From: Candidatus Cloacimonadota bacterium
GTDB lineage: Bacteria > Cloacimonadota > Cloacimonadia > Cloacimonadales > Cloacimonadaceae
NCBI GenBank assembly: GCA_029561955.1
Contig: JAKQWO010000073.1
Span: 1-45,902, forward strand
Reading direction: 5' to 3'
Length of the DNA: 45,902 nt
The notes beneath the pieces were generated by a model. It had not been told where the DNA came from. It did not search any database and saw only the letters and a list, made by a program, of their open reading frames with translations. This document shows, piece by piece, positions 24,168-31,939 of the stretch; positions within the stretch are counted from its first letter, which is position 1, and each line of letters begins with the position of its first letter. Both the position numbers and the translations under genes were made by a program.

Positions 24168-25265
24168 TTAGAGGAGCATTTGTGCCAGAGCTTCCCAAGT
24201 ATACTCTTTGGCTTTCTCCAACTGCGCTTTGCTCATGGACTCAAAAGCTTGGGAATCAAAGAACTCGATGATTTTAGCTGCCAAATCCTCGGGACAGGGC
24301 TCAGGTTCAGCGACTACCAAAAGCCCATTTACCCCATTCTCAATATACTGTGCCAGACCATCAAAACCGGATGCTAAAACAGGCACTCCCAGAGCCATAG
24401 CCATCGCAATCACACCGCTTTGAGAGGCTGTTCGATAGGGTAGCACACAGAGGCTGGCTCGCTGGAAAAAGCCCGCTACCTCGTCATCTTCCACATACCT
24501 AAGGTGGCTTTCCACGCTCTTTTGGATGCCCAATTCATCAATCAGGTTTTGATACAGCTCATCCGAACCATAGACCTCTCCCACGATGAGCAGCTTGGCA
24601 TCCTCATACTTTTCCAAGACCTTAGGCATGGCGGAAATGAGGATGTCCAAGCCCTTATACTTCTTGATCAAACCAAAGAAAAGCAGGGTATGAGGCTCTC
24701 TGGCCGCCTCTTCATGGATTATATATTGGTCGTAGACGGGATGAAAACCCAGCTTGCTCTTAAGATAGATATTATTAGGCATCAGTCTCATAAGCTCTTT
24801 TTGGGTTGCTTCAGAGAGGCAGACGATACTGTCCGCATGCTGTAAAACCGATCTCGCCAAAAGCTTAGCTGCAGGCCAGCTTTCGTGTGGAACCAAGTTG
24901 TGCAAGATCACGCAGACTCTGGTCTTCTTCATAGCTCTTGCCACAAAGAAATACAAAGGAGCAAAGAAGGGGATAAAGTATGATATAAACAAGACATCAG
25001 GTTCAAAATCACGGATAGCTTTCAAGCCCCGAGGCCAAGTATCAGGTCTATAGGGGACGAAGCTGTTGTCTATCTGCAGAGATTCAGGCAGATCAAAGCT
25101 GGTAGTTTGGGATTTACCAGGAAAGATCAAAGCCGGATACTGCCTGATAAATCCAAACATCTTCACTTCGTGCCCCAGCACCAAATAGCACTTGGACAGC
25201 TCCACAGCAAAAGCCGAGATGCCACCTCTGATGGGTGGAGCGGGGCCCAGAAAAGCTATCTTCAT
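24168..25265 (-). CDS. Glycosyltransferase, GT4 family
   Basis: A 365-residue GT-B glycosyltransferase. N-terminal marks are IAFLGPAPPIRGGISAFAVEL and HNLVPHE; C-terminal marks are LLFFGLIKKYKGLDILISAM, AKLLIVGEVYGSDELYQNLI, YVEDDEVAGFFQRASLCVLPY and SQSGVIAMAMALGVPVLAS, which together form the standard nucleotide-sugar site. Substrate and acceptor are unknown. It lies 6 nt downstream of ansA and 3 nt upstream of a second GT; the pair probably adds successive sugars to one surface glycan. Confidence 0.88.
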   Translation of the reverse strand: MKIAFLGPAPPIRGGISAFAVELSKCYLVLGHEVKMFGFIRQYPALIFPGKSQTTSFDLPESLQIDNSFVPYRPDTWPRGLKAIRDFEPDVLFISYFIPFFAPLYFFVARAMKKTRVCVILHNLVPHESWPAAKLLARSVLQHADSIVCLSEATQKELMRLMPNNIYLKSKLGFHPVYDQYIIHEEAAREPHTLLFFGLIKKYKGLDILISAMPKVLEKYEDAKLLIVGEVYGSDELYQNLIDELGIQKSVESHLRYVEDDEVAGFFQRASLCVLPYRTASQSGVIAMAMALGVPVLASGFDGLAQYIENGVNGLLVVAEPEPCPEDLAAKIIEFFDSQAFESMSKAQLEKAKEYTWEALAQMLL

Positions 25266-25271
25266 CCTCAG

Positions 25272-26255
25272 TTACTCTCCCAATTGCAGGCTTTGGATGA
25301 GGAACTTCCTGACGCTAGTGACGTCCTTGTATTTACCCAACAGCGCCATCAATTTGAGCCTCACTTTAATGCCCTGCATATCAGAAGCCAAGATTGCACC
25401 CATGTTATGCAGGTGTTTCCCGCCGCCATCATACCCATATTCGGGCAAGACTCTTCCCGTGCGTGCTCTGGAGGTAATCACCACCAAAACTCCTTTATCC
25501 AAAGCTTTTTGGATGGCAGGAAGTGCCTCCAAAGGCAGGTTCCCACGTCCCATCGCTTCGATCACAATGGCCTTGGCTCCGGTTGCTAAACTCGCCTCAA
25601 TGTGGCGTCCATCCATGCCCGCAACCGCTTTGATCAGGTCTACACTGGTGTCGATTTCCTGAGTCCACACATTTTCCCGATGCAAGGTGGCACGATGATA
25701 GACCACGATGTCCGGATCGACGTTCCCCAGAGGCCCATAGCCTGGTGAGATGAAGGAATCCACCTTACCTGTATCCGACTTTGTGACGTCTCTGGCTGTG
25801 TGAATCTCATCGTTCATCACGACCAACACGCCTTTATCAGAGGATTCTGGTTGTGAAGCCACTCTCACAGCTCCGATGATATTACGGGGGCCATCCAGAC
25901 CCAGCTCGCTTCCACTGCGCATCGCTGCCGTGAAAACCACCGGCTTACGCGTAGTGAGCACCAGATCGCACAGGAAAGCGGTCTCTTCCAAAGTATCAGT
26001 CCCATGCGTGATGACCACACCATCATAATCTATTATCTTGATGTCGATCAGCTTTGCCAAGTCCAGCATCATTTGCGGTGTGATCTGAGGGCTGGGGAGG
26101 TTGAGATATTCATATACTTCCACATTGGCTACGTTTTTTAGCTGAGGGAATTGGCGCAGAAACTCGGAGAACTCATTGGAGGGAACCACTCCCATGCTAC
26201 CTGAGCTCTTCATTCCGATAGTACCACCGGTGAGGATGATAAGGATGTTTTTCAT
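25272..26255 (-). CDS. ansA: L-asparaginase, type I
   Basis: Hydrolyses L-asparagine to aspartate and ammonia in the cytoplasm. The 327-residue protein has the two catalytic threonine motifs, ILTGGTIGMKSSGSMG near the N-terminus and GVVITHGTDTLEETAF around residue 85, plus PVVFTAAMRSGSELGLDGP and the C-terminal-domain stretch AIVIEAMGRGNLPL. There is no signal peptide, consistent with the low-affinity cytoplasmic type I. It lies 5 nt after queC in an operon that also holds two glycosyltransferases; no functional link is evident. Confidence 0.92.
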   Translation of the reverse strand: MKNILIILTGGTIGMKSSGSMGVVPSNEFSEFLRQFPQLKNVANVEVYEYLNLPSPQITPQMMLDLAKLIDIKIIDYDGVVITHGTDTLEETAFLCDLVLTTRKPVVFTAAMRSGSELGLDGPRNIIGAVRVASQPESSDKGVLVVMNDEIHTARDVTKSDTGKVDSFISPGYGPLGNVDPDIVVYHRATLHRENVWTQEIDTSVDLIKAVAGMDGRHIEASLATGAKAIVIEAMGRGNLPLEALPAIQKALDKGVLVVITSRARTGRVLPEYGYDGGGKHLHNMGAILASDMQGIKVRLKLMALLGKYKDVTSVRKFLIQSLQLGE

Positions 26256-26260
26256 TGTGT

Positions 26261-26935
26261 TTAGGCTCCTTGATAGGTGATGGGGTCTTCAAAGCCTGCT
26301 TTGGCAAAGGCATTCAGCCTCAATCTGCAGCTATCGCATTTGCCGCAGGCTTTGTCTGAGGCAAAGTAGCAGCTCCACGATAGCTCAAAAGGCGCACGCA
26401 AACTCATTCCCATGCTGATGATCTCGCTTTTGTTCATATCTATCACAGGCACATGTAGGCGGATGGGGTGTGAGGCACCGCGAGCTACATCGATGGTCTT
26501 TTGCATGGCATGAATAAAGCTTTTGCTACAATCAGGATAACCAGAGCCATCATCTTCCACCACACCAAGGTAAATGCTTCTTGCCCCAATCACTTCCGCC
26601 CAGGAAACCGCCATGCAGATCAAATTTGCATTGCGGAAAGGAACATATGTATCCGGATAGCTTTTCGCAGCAGTCTCATTCGTGGCTTCAAACCCAGCAT
26701 CCGTGAGGCGGGAACCTCCCAGATTTTTGAGCCAGCCCAAGTCTATCACTTTGGTGTCCTTAGCCTGGTAATGAGCGGCAATTTGCTCAAAACATTGCAA
26801 CTCCTTGCGTTGCGTAAGCTGCCCATAGGAGGCATGCAAAAAGTAGAGCTCACTATTCTCCTTTGCAGCAATGGCTGCAGTCACCAGAGAGTCCATCCCT
26901 CCACTTAAGAGTACTATGGCTTTGTTATTACTCAT
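26261..26935 (-). CDS. queC: 7-cyano-7-deazaguanine synthase
   Basis: QueC converts 7-carboxy-7-deazaguanine to preQ0 with ATP and ammonia, on the way to queuosine in tRNA. The 224-residue protein has the PP-loop VLLSGGMDSLVTAAIA, TYVPFRNANLICMAVSWAE, the substrate-side GVVEDDGSGYPDCSKSFI and the C-terminal zinc site with SCYF and ACGKCDSCRL. The length is normal. A promoter match lies about 70 nt upstream (27006-27034). The leader shows no preQ1 riboswitch that I can recognise. Confidence 0.95.
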   Translation of the reverse strand: MSNNKAIVLLSGGMDSLVTAAIAAKENSELYFLHASYGQLTQRKELQCFEQIAAHYQAKDTKVIDLGWLKNLGGSRLTDAGFEATNETAAKSYPDTYVPFRNANLICMAVSWAEVIGARSIYLGVVEDDGSGYPDCSKSFIHAMQKTIDVARGASHPIRLHVPVIDMNKSEIISMGMSLRAPFELSWSCYFASDKACGKCDSCRLRLNAFAKAGFEDPITYQGA

Positions 26936-27005
26936 TTTCTCCTATCTATATCCTTGATTTATATCTTCTTAAATCCATCAAAGCATTGCCTTGAATCCTT
27001 GAGAG

Positions 27006-27034
27006 CAGTTTCCGTGATCGGGAGTTTATGTCAA
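27006..27034 (-). promoter_or_regulatory. Putative promoter of the queC-ansA-GT-GT operon
   Basis: On the minus strand GGCTTGACA with TTGACA at 27034-27029, a 17-nt spacer, then AAACTG at 27011-27006. A 7-bp inverted repeat TGTTCTG/CAGAACA (27039-27058) lies just upstream and could be an operator or part of the preceding terminator. Confidence 0.5.
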
Positions 27035-27058
27035 GCCTGTTCTGCAATACCAGAACAG

Positions 27059-27087
27059 AAAAAAGCCCCAGAATTGTTTCCGGGGCT
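27059..27087 (-). terminator. Intrinsic terminator after the Omp28-like gene
   Basis: On the minus strand AGCCCCGGAA (27087-27078) pairs with TTCTGGGGCT (27073-27064; one G-U), loop ACAA, followed by a run of T (27064-27059). Confidence 0.85.
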
Positions 27088-27119
27088 ATTCTGCTATTCA
27101 CGCATTATAGGTAGTTAAT

Positions 27120-29006
27120 TTATTTGATCTTTACGATTTTGCCATTGGCGCTAAGGTCTCTACCGTTCAAGCGATAGAAGTAGACACCGCTTTGGGCTTG
27201 GTTGCCTTTGCTGTCTTTACCATCCCAGACAATAGTGCTGACGCCGGAAGCGGGAACCTTGACTTTATCTGTCTTAATCAATTGTCCCTTCAGGTTGTAA
27301 ATCTCCAATTCCAATTCGCTATTGGCTTTGGCATTGATGCTAAACTGGGTATAATCCTTGAAGGGAGTGGGATGCACGCTCACGCTCACCGGGCTGCTCA
27401 CGACGTCGTCGTTTGCCACACCGACACTGACGCTCACCACGTTTGATGGTCCAGAAATCAGCATGGGGTTGTTGAAGAGAGAGCAAACCCAATACTCGTG
27501 AACACCGATTGGAACATAGGTATCTGAAAAAGTGAGTGTATTGGGGTTTGTTATGGTGGATATAAGCAGTCCACCTCTGTAGAGACGGTAGCCAACAAAG
27601 CCACGATCAAAGTATTGAGGTGGCTCCCATGTGAGGACAACGGTGTTCTCCCCTTCCACGACAGCAGAGAGGTTTCTGGGAGCTGGGACATTTACAATCG
27701 GGCCGATGGGTTGGCTTCTAACCGTTTCACCGGGCATGCCGTGAATGTCGTAGGGTGTAACTTCAAATACTATCTGATAGCCTGTATCTTCTGCTTGCAA
27801 CTGATATGTTATTTCATCGCCGTATTCGATAGGCACATGCTCATCGTTTACAATCCGATACCAGGCAAAAATAGTTTCACCTTCCTCATCGCCATCGGGA
27901 TCGCTATATGAGTAGCTTCCGGTCAGAGTCTGGTATTCCACAGGCGGGCCTTGGATACACACATCTTCAGCGACGGGTGCGTTGTCCAAAAATCCTGTTC
28001 CTGAGAGCGGGATAGTGATGGTCGGATGGTTGTAGAGATTGCTGGTGATGGTCATGGTTCCGGTATAGGTCTGCGCTGCGGTAGGAGTGAAGACAGCATC
28101 GAGAGTGACTGATCCGGCGGCTGGAATGTTGAAGCTGTTGTTGCTGATGGTGAAGACAGGGTTGCTGATAGCGATGGTTCCGCTGGCTGGATTGCCGCTG
28201 AAATTCACAATAGTGACGGGGATGGTATAACTTCCGCCCACATACATATTGGGGAAGTCCAAGGTTTCAACAGAAATAGGATATGCGCCAACGAGCTCTG
28301 GTAATGAGTATTTCACGCCTTGCAAGATCTCTTTACTGGTTTGGTTTTGCAGGAAGAAAACCATTTCGCAATTGGCGACGTTCCAAGCGTTGCTAAAGTT
28401 AAAAGTCAGGTTTACAGTAGTTTGCTCACCTGTGCCAAGATCGATTGCGGTTCCATTCTGATTGGGCACCATGAGACGGTTGACGTTGTCCACAGTGGTC
28501 TGGTTAAACCAGTTGTGTGGGATGTTGGATTCCGTGAGCACGGCATGCAGCTTCACGTTTGTGTTTGTGTCTGCTTCATCTTTGCGCACGGTTACGGAGA
28601 CGCTGTAGCTGTTTCCATTTGCATTACCAAGCGCAGAAAGGGTGTATTTGGCAGGCACGTTCAAACGAGCATTTACCTTGGGAAGGTAATTGTTGTACAT
28701 AGAGTTGCTGGAACTACCTCCAGAAGTGGGGTTCTGGCCATCGAAGAATGCGGTAGGATAGCCGCTTACTCCGTAATAGCTGTTACGAGCACTGGAATAG
28801 GTGTTTTCATAGCTGTCACCACCATGGTTTTTGATGATCGCTACTGCATGTCCATTTGTTAGAAGATCATGACATCCCATTGCTGCACCCGGACAGTATC
28901 CACACCAGGTACCAGTGGCAACTTCCACCACAACGAGGTTGCGCGGCACGGCATTCAATGCGAACACGAGGCCGAGTAACAAGACTAAAGAAGCTAATTT
29001 TCTCAT
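27120..29006 (-). CDS. Secreted Omp28-like protein with choice-of-anchor, Fn3 and FlgD/Por-type C-terminal domains
   Basis: A 628-residue exported protein. After a signal peptide (about 1-20) comes a thioredoxin-like Omp28 domain, VVEVATGTWCGYCPGA with Cys35 and Cys38 and the cis-Pro loop GVSGYPTAFFDG. A beta-rich part with an ASPM-SPD-2-Hydin-like repeat (GGSYTIPVTIVNFSGNPASG, TYTGTMTITSN) follows, then an Ig-like segment and an Fn3-like domain (APRNLSAVVEGENTVVLTWE). The C-terminal ~80 residues (LEIYNLKGQLIKTDK to GVYFYRLNGRD) are a FlgD-like/Por-type sorting module that usually directs export by the type IX system or anchors to the outer surface. A terminator follows. The redox partner is unknown. 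Confidence 0.85.
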   Translation of the reverse strand: MRKLASLVLLLGLVFALNAVPRNLVVVEVATGTWCGYCPGAAMGCHDLLTNGHAVAIIKNHGGDSYENTYSSARNSYYGVSGYPTAFFDGQNPTSGGSSSNSMYNNYLPKVNARLNVPAKYTLSALGNANGNSYSVSVTVRKDEADTNTNVKLHAVLTESNIPHNWFNQTTVDNVNRLMVPNQNGTAIDLGTGEQTTVNLTFNFSNAWNVANCEMVFFLQNQTSKEILQGVKYSLPELVGAYPISVETLDFPNMYVGGSYTIPVTIVNFSGNPASGTIAISNPVFTISNNSFNIPAAGSVTLDAVFTPTAAQTYTGTMTITSNLYNHPTITIPLSGTGFLDNAPVAEDVCIQGPPVEYQTLTGSYSYSDPDGDEEGETIFAWYRIVNDEHVPIEYGDEITYQLQAEDTGYQIVFEVTPYDIHGMPGETVRSQPIGPIVNVPAPRNLSAVVEGENTVVLTWEPPQYFDRGFVGYRLYRGGLLISTITNPNTLTFSDTYVPIGVHEYWVCSLFNNPMLISGPSNVVSVSVGVANDDVVSSPVSVSVHPTPFKDYTQFSINAKANSELELEIYNLKGQLIKTDKVKVPASGVSTIVWDGKDSKGNQAQSGVYFYRLNGRDLSANGKIVKIK

Positions 29007-29045
29007 TTTTTTCGTTCTCCCATATTGGTTATTTATTCTTTGGAT

Positions 29046-29074
29046 AATTTAGTTGGTTTTGACCCTGCATGCAA
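29046..29074 (-). promoter_or_regulatory. Putative promoter of the Omp28-like gene
   Basis: On the minus strand TTGCAT (29074-29069), a 17-nt spacer and TAAATT (29051-29046), about 40 nt before the ATG at 29006. The -35 lacks the TTGAC form seen at other sites. Confidence 0.35.
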
Positions 29075-29160
29075 ATAGAAATATGGCTTCTCCCTTCTTA
29101 TTTGCAAGGAGTATATTTTGCTTTCGCTGTTACAAACACAGCGGCTTTGGATTTGGTTCA

Positions 29161-30867
29161 TTATTTCTTACTCTTCTTTGCCCAGCTATCTCTCAGCTCA
29201 ACTACGCGGTTAAAAACCGGTGTTTCTGGGCTGTGGTGATCATCCGCCACAAAGTAGCCAAGACGCAGGAACTGGAAGCATTCTCCAGGTTTTGCATCCA
29301 ACAGAGAGGGCTCAGCCAATGCTTTGGTATTCACGATGAGAGAATCAGGGTTGAGATAATCGAGATAGGTCTTGCCTTCTTCCACATCGTTAAAGTCAGC
29401 CAAGGTAAATAGGTGGTCGTAAAGCTTTACTTTGATAGGTGTTGCGTGCTTTGCGCTCACCCAGTGGATAGTGCCTTTCACCTTGCGTCCATCTTCACTC
29501 CAACCGCCTCTGGACTGAGGATCATAGGTGGCGTAAAGGTGAGTGATATTGCCAGCTTCGTCCTGATCCACTCTGGTCAGCGTGATGTAGTAGGCATGCT
29601 TGAGACGCACTTCTTTGTCCAAAGCCAAGCGGAACCAGCCTTTGGCGGGATTGAGAGAAACATCTTCTCTCTCCACAAAAAGCTCTCTGCCAAAGCTCAG
29701 CTTACGTGTAGTGGCATTGGGGTCTTCGGGGTTGTTGTCTGCGTCAACTTCTTCAAATTGATCTTCTGGGTAATTTTCGATGGTTAAAGGAATTGGATCC
29801 AAGACAGCCATCACTCTATTGGTGGTCTTATTCAGCTCTTCACGCACGCAGAATTGCAGCAGTTCAAAGTCCACTAAGGAGTCCGCTTTGGATACGCCAA
29901 TCCGGTTGGCAAATTCACGGATCGCCGCTGGCGGGAAGCCTCTACGGCGCATCCCTGCCAAGGTGGGCATGCGGGGATCATCCCAGGAAGGCACAATGCC
30001 CTTTTCCACCAACTCCAGCAAGAGGCGCTTACTCATCACAGTATAGCTGAGGTTGAGGCGTGCAAATTCTATCTGTCTCGGGTGGGATGGCACCGGAAGT
30101 TGATCCAAAAACCAGTCGTAGAGCGGCCTATGGTTTTCAAACTCCAGAGTGCAGATCGAGTGTGTGATCATCTCCAAGGCATCCGAAACGCAGTGTGTAT
30201 AATCATACATGGGATAGATGTTCCAATTATCGCCGGTGCGGTGGTGAGTGCAGCTTTTGATCCTGTAAATCACGGGATCACGCATGTTGATATTGGGCGA
30301 GTTCATGTCTATTTTTGCTCTCAGAGAGCGCGAACCTTCCGGATACAGTCCTGCTTTCATACCCTCGAAGAGCTCCAAGTTTTCTTCTATACTGCGGTTA
30401 CGATAGGGACTTTCCTTGCCACCTTCGGTGAGCGTGCCACGATATTCGCGCAGTTCATCCACCGAGAGGTCACAAACGTAAGCCTTGCCATCCTTGATCA
30501 GCATCAAAGCGTATTCATAGAGCTGCTCAAAGTAGTCCGAAGCATAAAACAGTTTATCATGCCAATCAAAGCCAAGCCAACGCACATCTTCAATGATGGC
30601 TTGCACATAGCGGTCTTCTTCTTTGCTGGGATCGGTGTCGTCAAAGCGAAGGTGACACACACCATCAAAATCGAGAGCCAGACCAAAGTTTAAACAGATG
30701 GACTTGGCGTGTCCAATATGTAAAAAACCATTCGGTTCAGGCGGGAAACGAGTGATGATGCCCTTATGCTTACCGGTGGCGAGATCGTCCTCGATGATCG
30801 CTCTGATAAAGTTTGGAACAGGCTGTCTGTCCGTATCTTGCGTAGTTGTTTTTTCGTTTATAGACAT
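29161..30867 (-). CDS. glnS: Glutaminyl-tRNA synthetase
   Basis: Charges tRNA-Gln directly with glutamine. The 568-residue class I synthetase has [17 protein letters not shown] with the HIGH motif at about residue 51, [11 protein letters not shown], the binding-pocket [16 protein letters not shown] and the VMSKRLL loop equivalent to KMSKS. These are followed by the GlnRS-type beta-barrel anticodon-binding domains ([20 protein letters not shown] and [15 protein letters not shown]). The PEPNG start and VMSKR loop separate it from GluRS. GlnRS is found in only part of the bacteria, the rest using a GluRS and amidotransferase. Confidence 0.96.
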   Translation of the reverse strand: MSINEKTTTQDTDRQPVPNFIRAIIEDDLATGKHKGIITRFPPEPNGFLHIGHAKSICLNFGLALDFDGVCHLRFDDTDPSKEEDRYVQAIIEDVRWLGFDWHDKLFYASDYFEQLYEYALMLIKDGKAYVCDLSVDELREYRGTLTEGGKESPYRNRSIEENLELFEGMKAGLYPEGSRSLRAKIDMNSPNINMRDPVIYRIKSCTHHRTGDNWNIYPMYDYTHCVSDALEMITHSICTLEFENHRPLYDWFLDQLPVPSHPRQIEFARLNLSYTVMSKRLLLELVEKGIVPSWDDPRMPTLAGMRRRGFPPAAIREFANRIGVSKADSLVDFELLQFCVREELNKTTNRVMAVLDPIPLTIENYPEDQFEEVDADNNPEDPNATTRKLSFGRELFVEREDVSLNPAKGWFRLALDKEVRLKHAYYITLTRVDQDEAGNITHLYATYDPQSRGGWSEDGRKVKGTIHWVSAKHATPIKVKLYDHLFTLADFNDVEEGKTYLDYLNPDSLIVNTKALAEPSLLDAKPGECFQFLRLGYFVADDHHSPETPVFNRVVELRDSWAKKSKK

Positions 30868-30898
30868 TGGCTTACCTTATTATTCTGATATTGTTTGC

Positions 30899-30927
30899 AA
30901 TTATTATGACAGGGCGATTCTCGTCAA
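30899..30927 (-). promoter_or_regulatory. Putative glnS promoter
   Basis: On the minus strand TTGACG (30927-30922), a 17-nt spacer and ATAATT (30904-30899), 31 nt before the ATG. It has the same spacing and -10 as the site before the debranching enzyme gene. Confidence 0.55.
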
Positions 30928-31475
30928 GGTTTAATTGCTTAGGAGGGCAAAATAGGCTGTTGGTTTGTATTGAAAACCCGCCGCTATCTTAGCTTGATTT
31001 TTGGCCCGAAATCCTACTATTTTGGTAGGATATTTCTGTCGCATTTTTGCTGTCCTCGCCAGCCGGAAAAGTCGGGCTTTTTGAAATCTTTGACCTGCGA
31101 CCGGGAAATTGTTTCGCAAAACCGCCTTTTTTGACACCCCTCAAAGCGGCTGTTTATGCGGTGTCCCTGCCCCGCCCCTGCTCGGCTCCTCCTCCATTGA
31201 GCAGGAATGGCATAGGATAGCAGTAGGTTACACGTTTGGGCGGAGTAGGCGCACAGAAGGGAGTGAACCTTTTCAAAAAGGCAAATGTTGAGTCAAGCAT
31301 CTGGTTTTTGAAAGGGATTTTCTCACAGATGTGGCCAATTACCGCCGGGATTATAATACAATCTATGGCTTTTCTCCCCCAAAACACTGCTTCCCATCTA
31401 CATCTTGGAATAACTCACAACTGCTTGGGCGGTTCAGGACGAGCACCTGACTCACAATGGCGTCGAGGCCGCCCC

Positions 31476-31564
31476 GCCCTTGCTTACCCGAAGGGAGATG
31501 CCGTGCTGATACTCGGGAAAAACCCGAGTATCTCCGAGTAATCACCGGGCGGCTAAGCAAGGAA
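31476..31564 (-). repeat. 89-bp palindromic REP-like repeat, copy D (loop TTTTT in repeat orientation)
   Basis: Reverse orientation. The inner hairpin is extended to a perfect 10-bp stem, GATACTCGGG with CCCGAGTATC, because the three bases GCC found in other copies read GAT here. The small hairpin near the arm is CCC-TTC-GGG, a UUCG-type loop. Arms are CCTTGCTTA and TAAGCAAGG. Confidence 0.9.
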
Positions 31565-31735
31565 GAGGTAGGGGCGGTAGCAGAACCGCTCAAGTGCGGT
31601 TGCTTACCAAAGATATCAAACAATCATTGGCTACGAGCATTGCTTGCTTGGTCGCTAAGGGTAACGATCATATCAGGCAGCAGTATGGCAACCGCTGTGC
31701 TGCTGCATTATTAGGGATAAAAGCCGTTTTTCTCA

Positions 31736-31764
31736 TTGACAAAATCATTGTCCCCAAAAAGCTT
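31736..31764 (+). promoter_or_regulatory. ffs: Putative promoter of the SRP RNA gene
   Basis: TTGACA (31736-31741), a 17-nt spacer, then AAGCTT (31759-31764). The RNA's first base by structure, G31772, is 8 nt after the -10, the distance expected for a transcription start. Confidence 0.55.
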
Positions 31765-31771
31765 GTCATTT

Positions 31772-31869
31772 GCCAGGCGCAATGCAATGGATGCCCGTGA
31801 ACCATGTCAGGTCAGGAATGAAGCAGCATTAAGCGACGTATTCCATGTGTCGTTGTTTGCCTGGCTTTT
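31772..31869 (+). ncRNA. ffs: Signal recognition particle RNA, small bacterial (4.5S) type
   Basis: This is the RNA core of the signal recognition particle, which binds Ffh. The conserved centre GTGAACCATGTCAGGTC, a GGAA tetraloop, then GAAGCAGCATTAAG lies at 31796-31833 and matches the universal SRP domain IV. The closing helix GCCAGGC (31772-31778) with GCCTGGC (31859-31865) is perfect, an inner helix CAATG/CGTTG and ATGGA/TCCAT continues it, and TTTTA follows. The base pair closing the GGAA loop is A-U instead of the common C-G, a compensated change. There is no Alu domain. FtsY, its receptor, is at 5187-6164. Confidence 0.9.
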
Positions 31870-31939
31870 AATGAATTCATCGAGATGCATTTCTAACATC
31901 TATCGTCATAAGTATACACCACTTAAAGGATATTTGAAA

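Larger units (their letters stand above)
30868..31771. other. Long non-coding region between glnS and the SRP RNA gene, with repeat copy D
   Basis: About 900 bp without a convincing gene. Contents: the glnS promoter; an inverted repeat ATCCTAC (31011-31017) and GTAGGAT (31025-31031); a weak terminator-like hairpin followed by TTTTT at about 31061-31082; a 7-bp inverted repeat CCTGCTC/GAGCAGG (31177-31205); repeat copy D (31476-31564) with flanks GAACCGC(C/T)CAAG in inverted orientation (31424-31435 and 31583-31594); and the SRP RNA promoter (31736-31764). Confidence 0.6.

Noticed and set aside
26936-27034. preQ1 riboswitch before queC
   Set aside because: The leader has no recognisable preQ1 aptamer core or following terminator; only a plain promoter-like pair and a distant inverted repeat are seen.
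30931-31137. A 68-residue basic open frame on the minus strand upstream of glnS
   Set aside because: No ribosome site and no family resemblance, and it runs through an inverted repeat. Its basic composition alone does not support a gene.
30868-31771. tRNA, tmRNA or RNase P RNA in the long non-coding stretch
   Set aside because: No T-loop, CCA end, tmRNA tag or RNase P core sequence was found there or in the other intergenic regions; only the SRP RNA gene to its right is supported.
31736-31939. N-terminal extension of the M14 peptidase by 68 residues
   Set aside because: It would overlap the SRP RNA and its promoter and would bury the signal peptide. The ATG at 31940 has AAAGGA upstream and begins a clean signal peptide.
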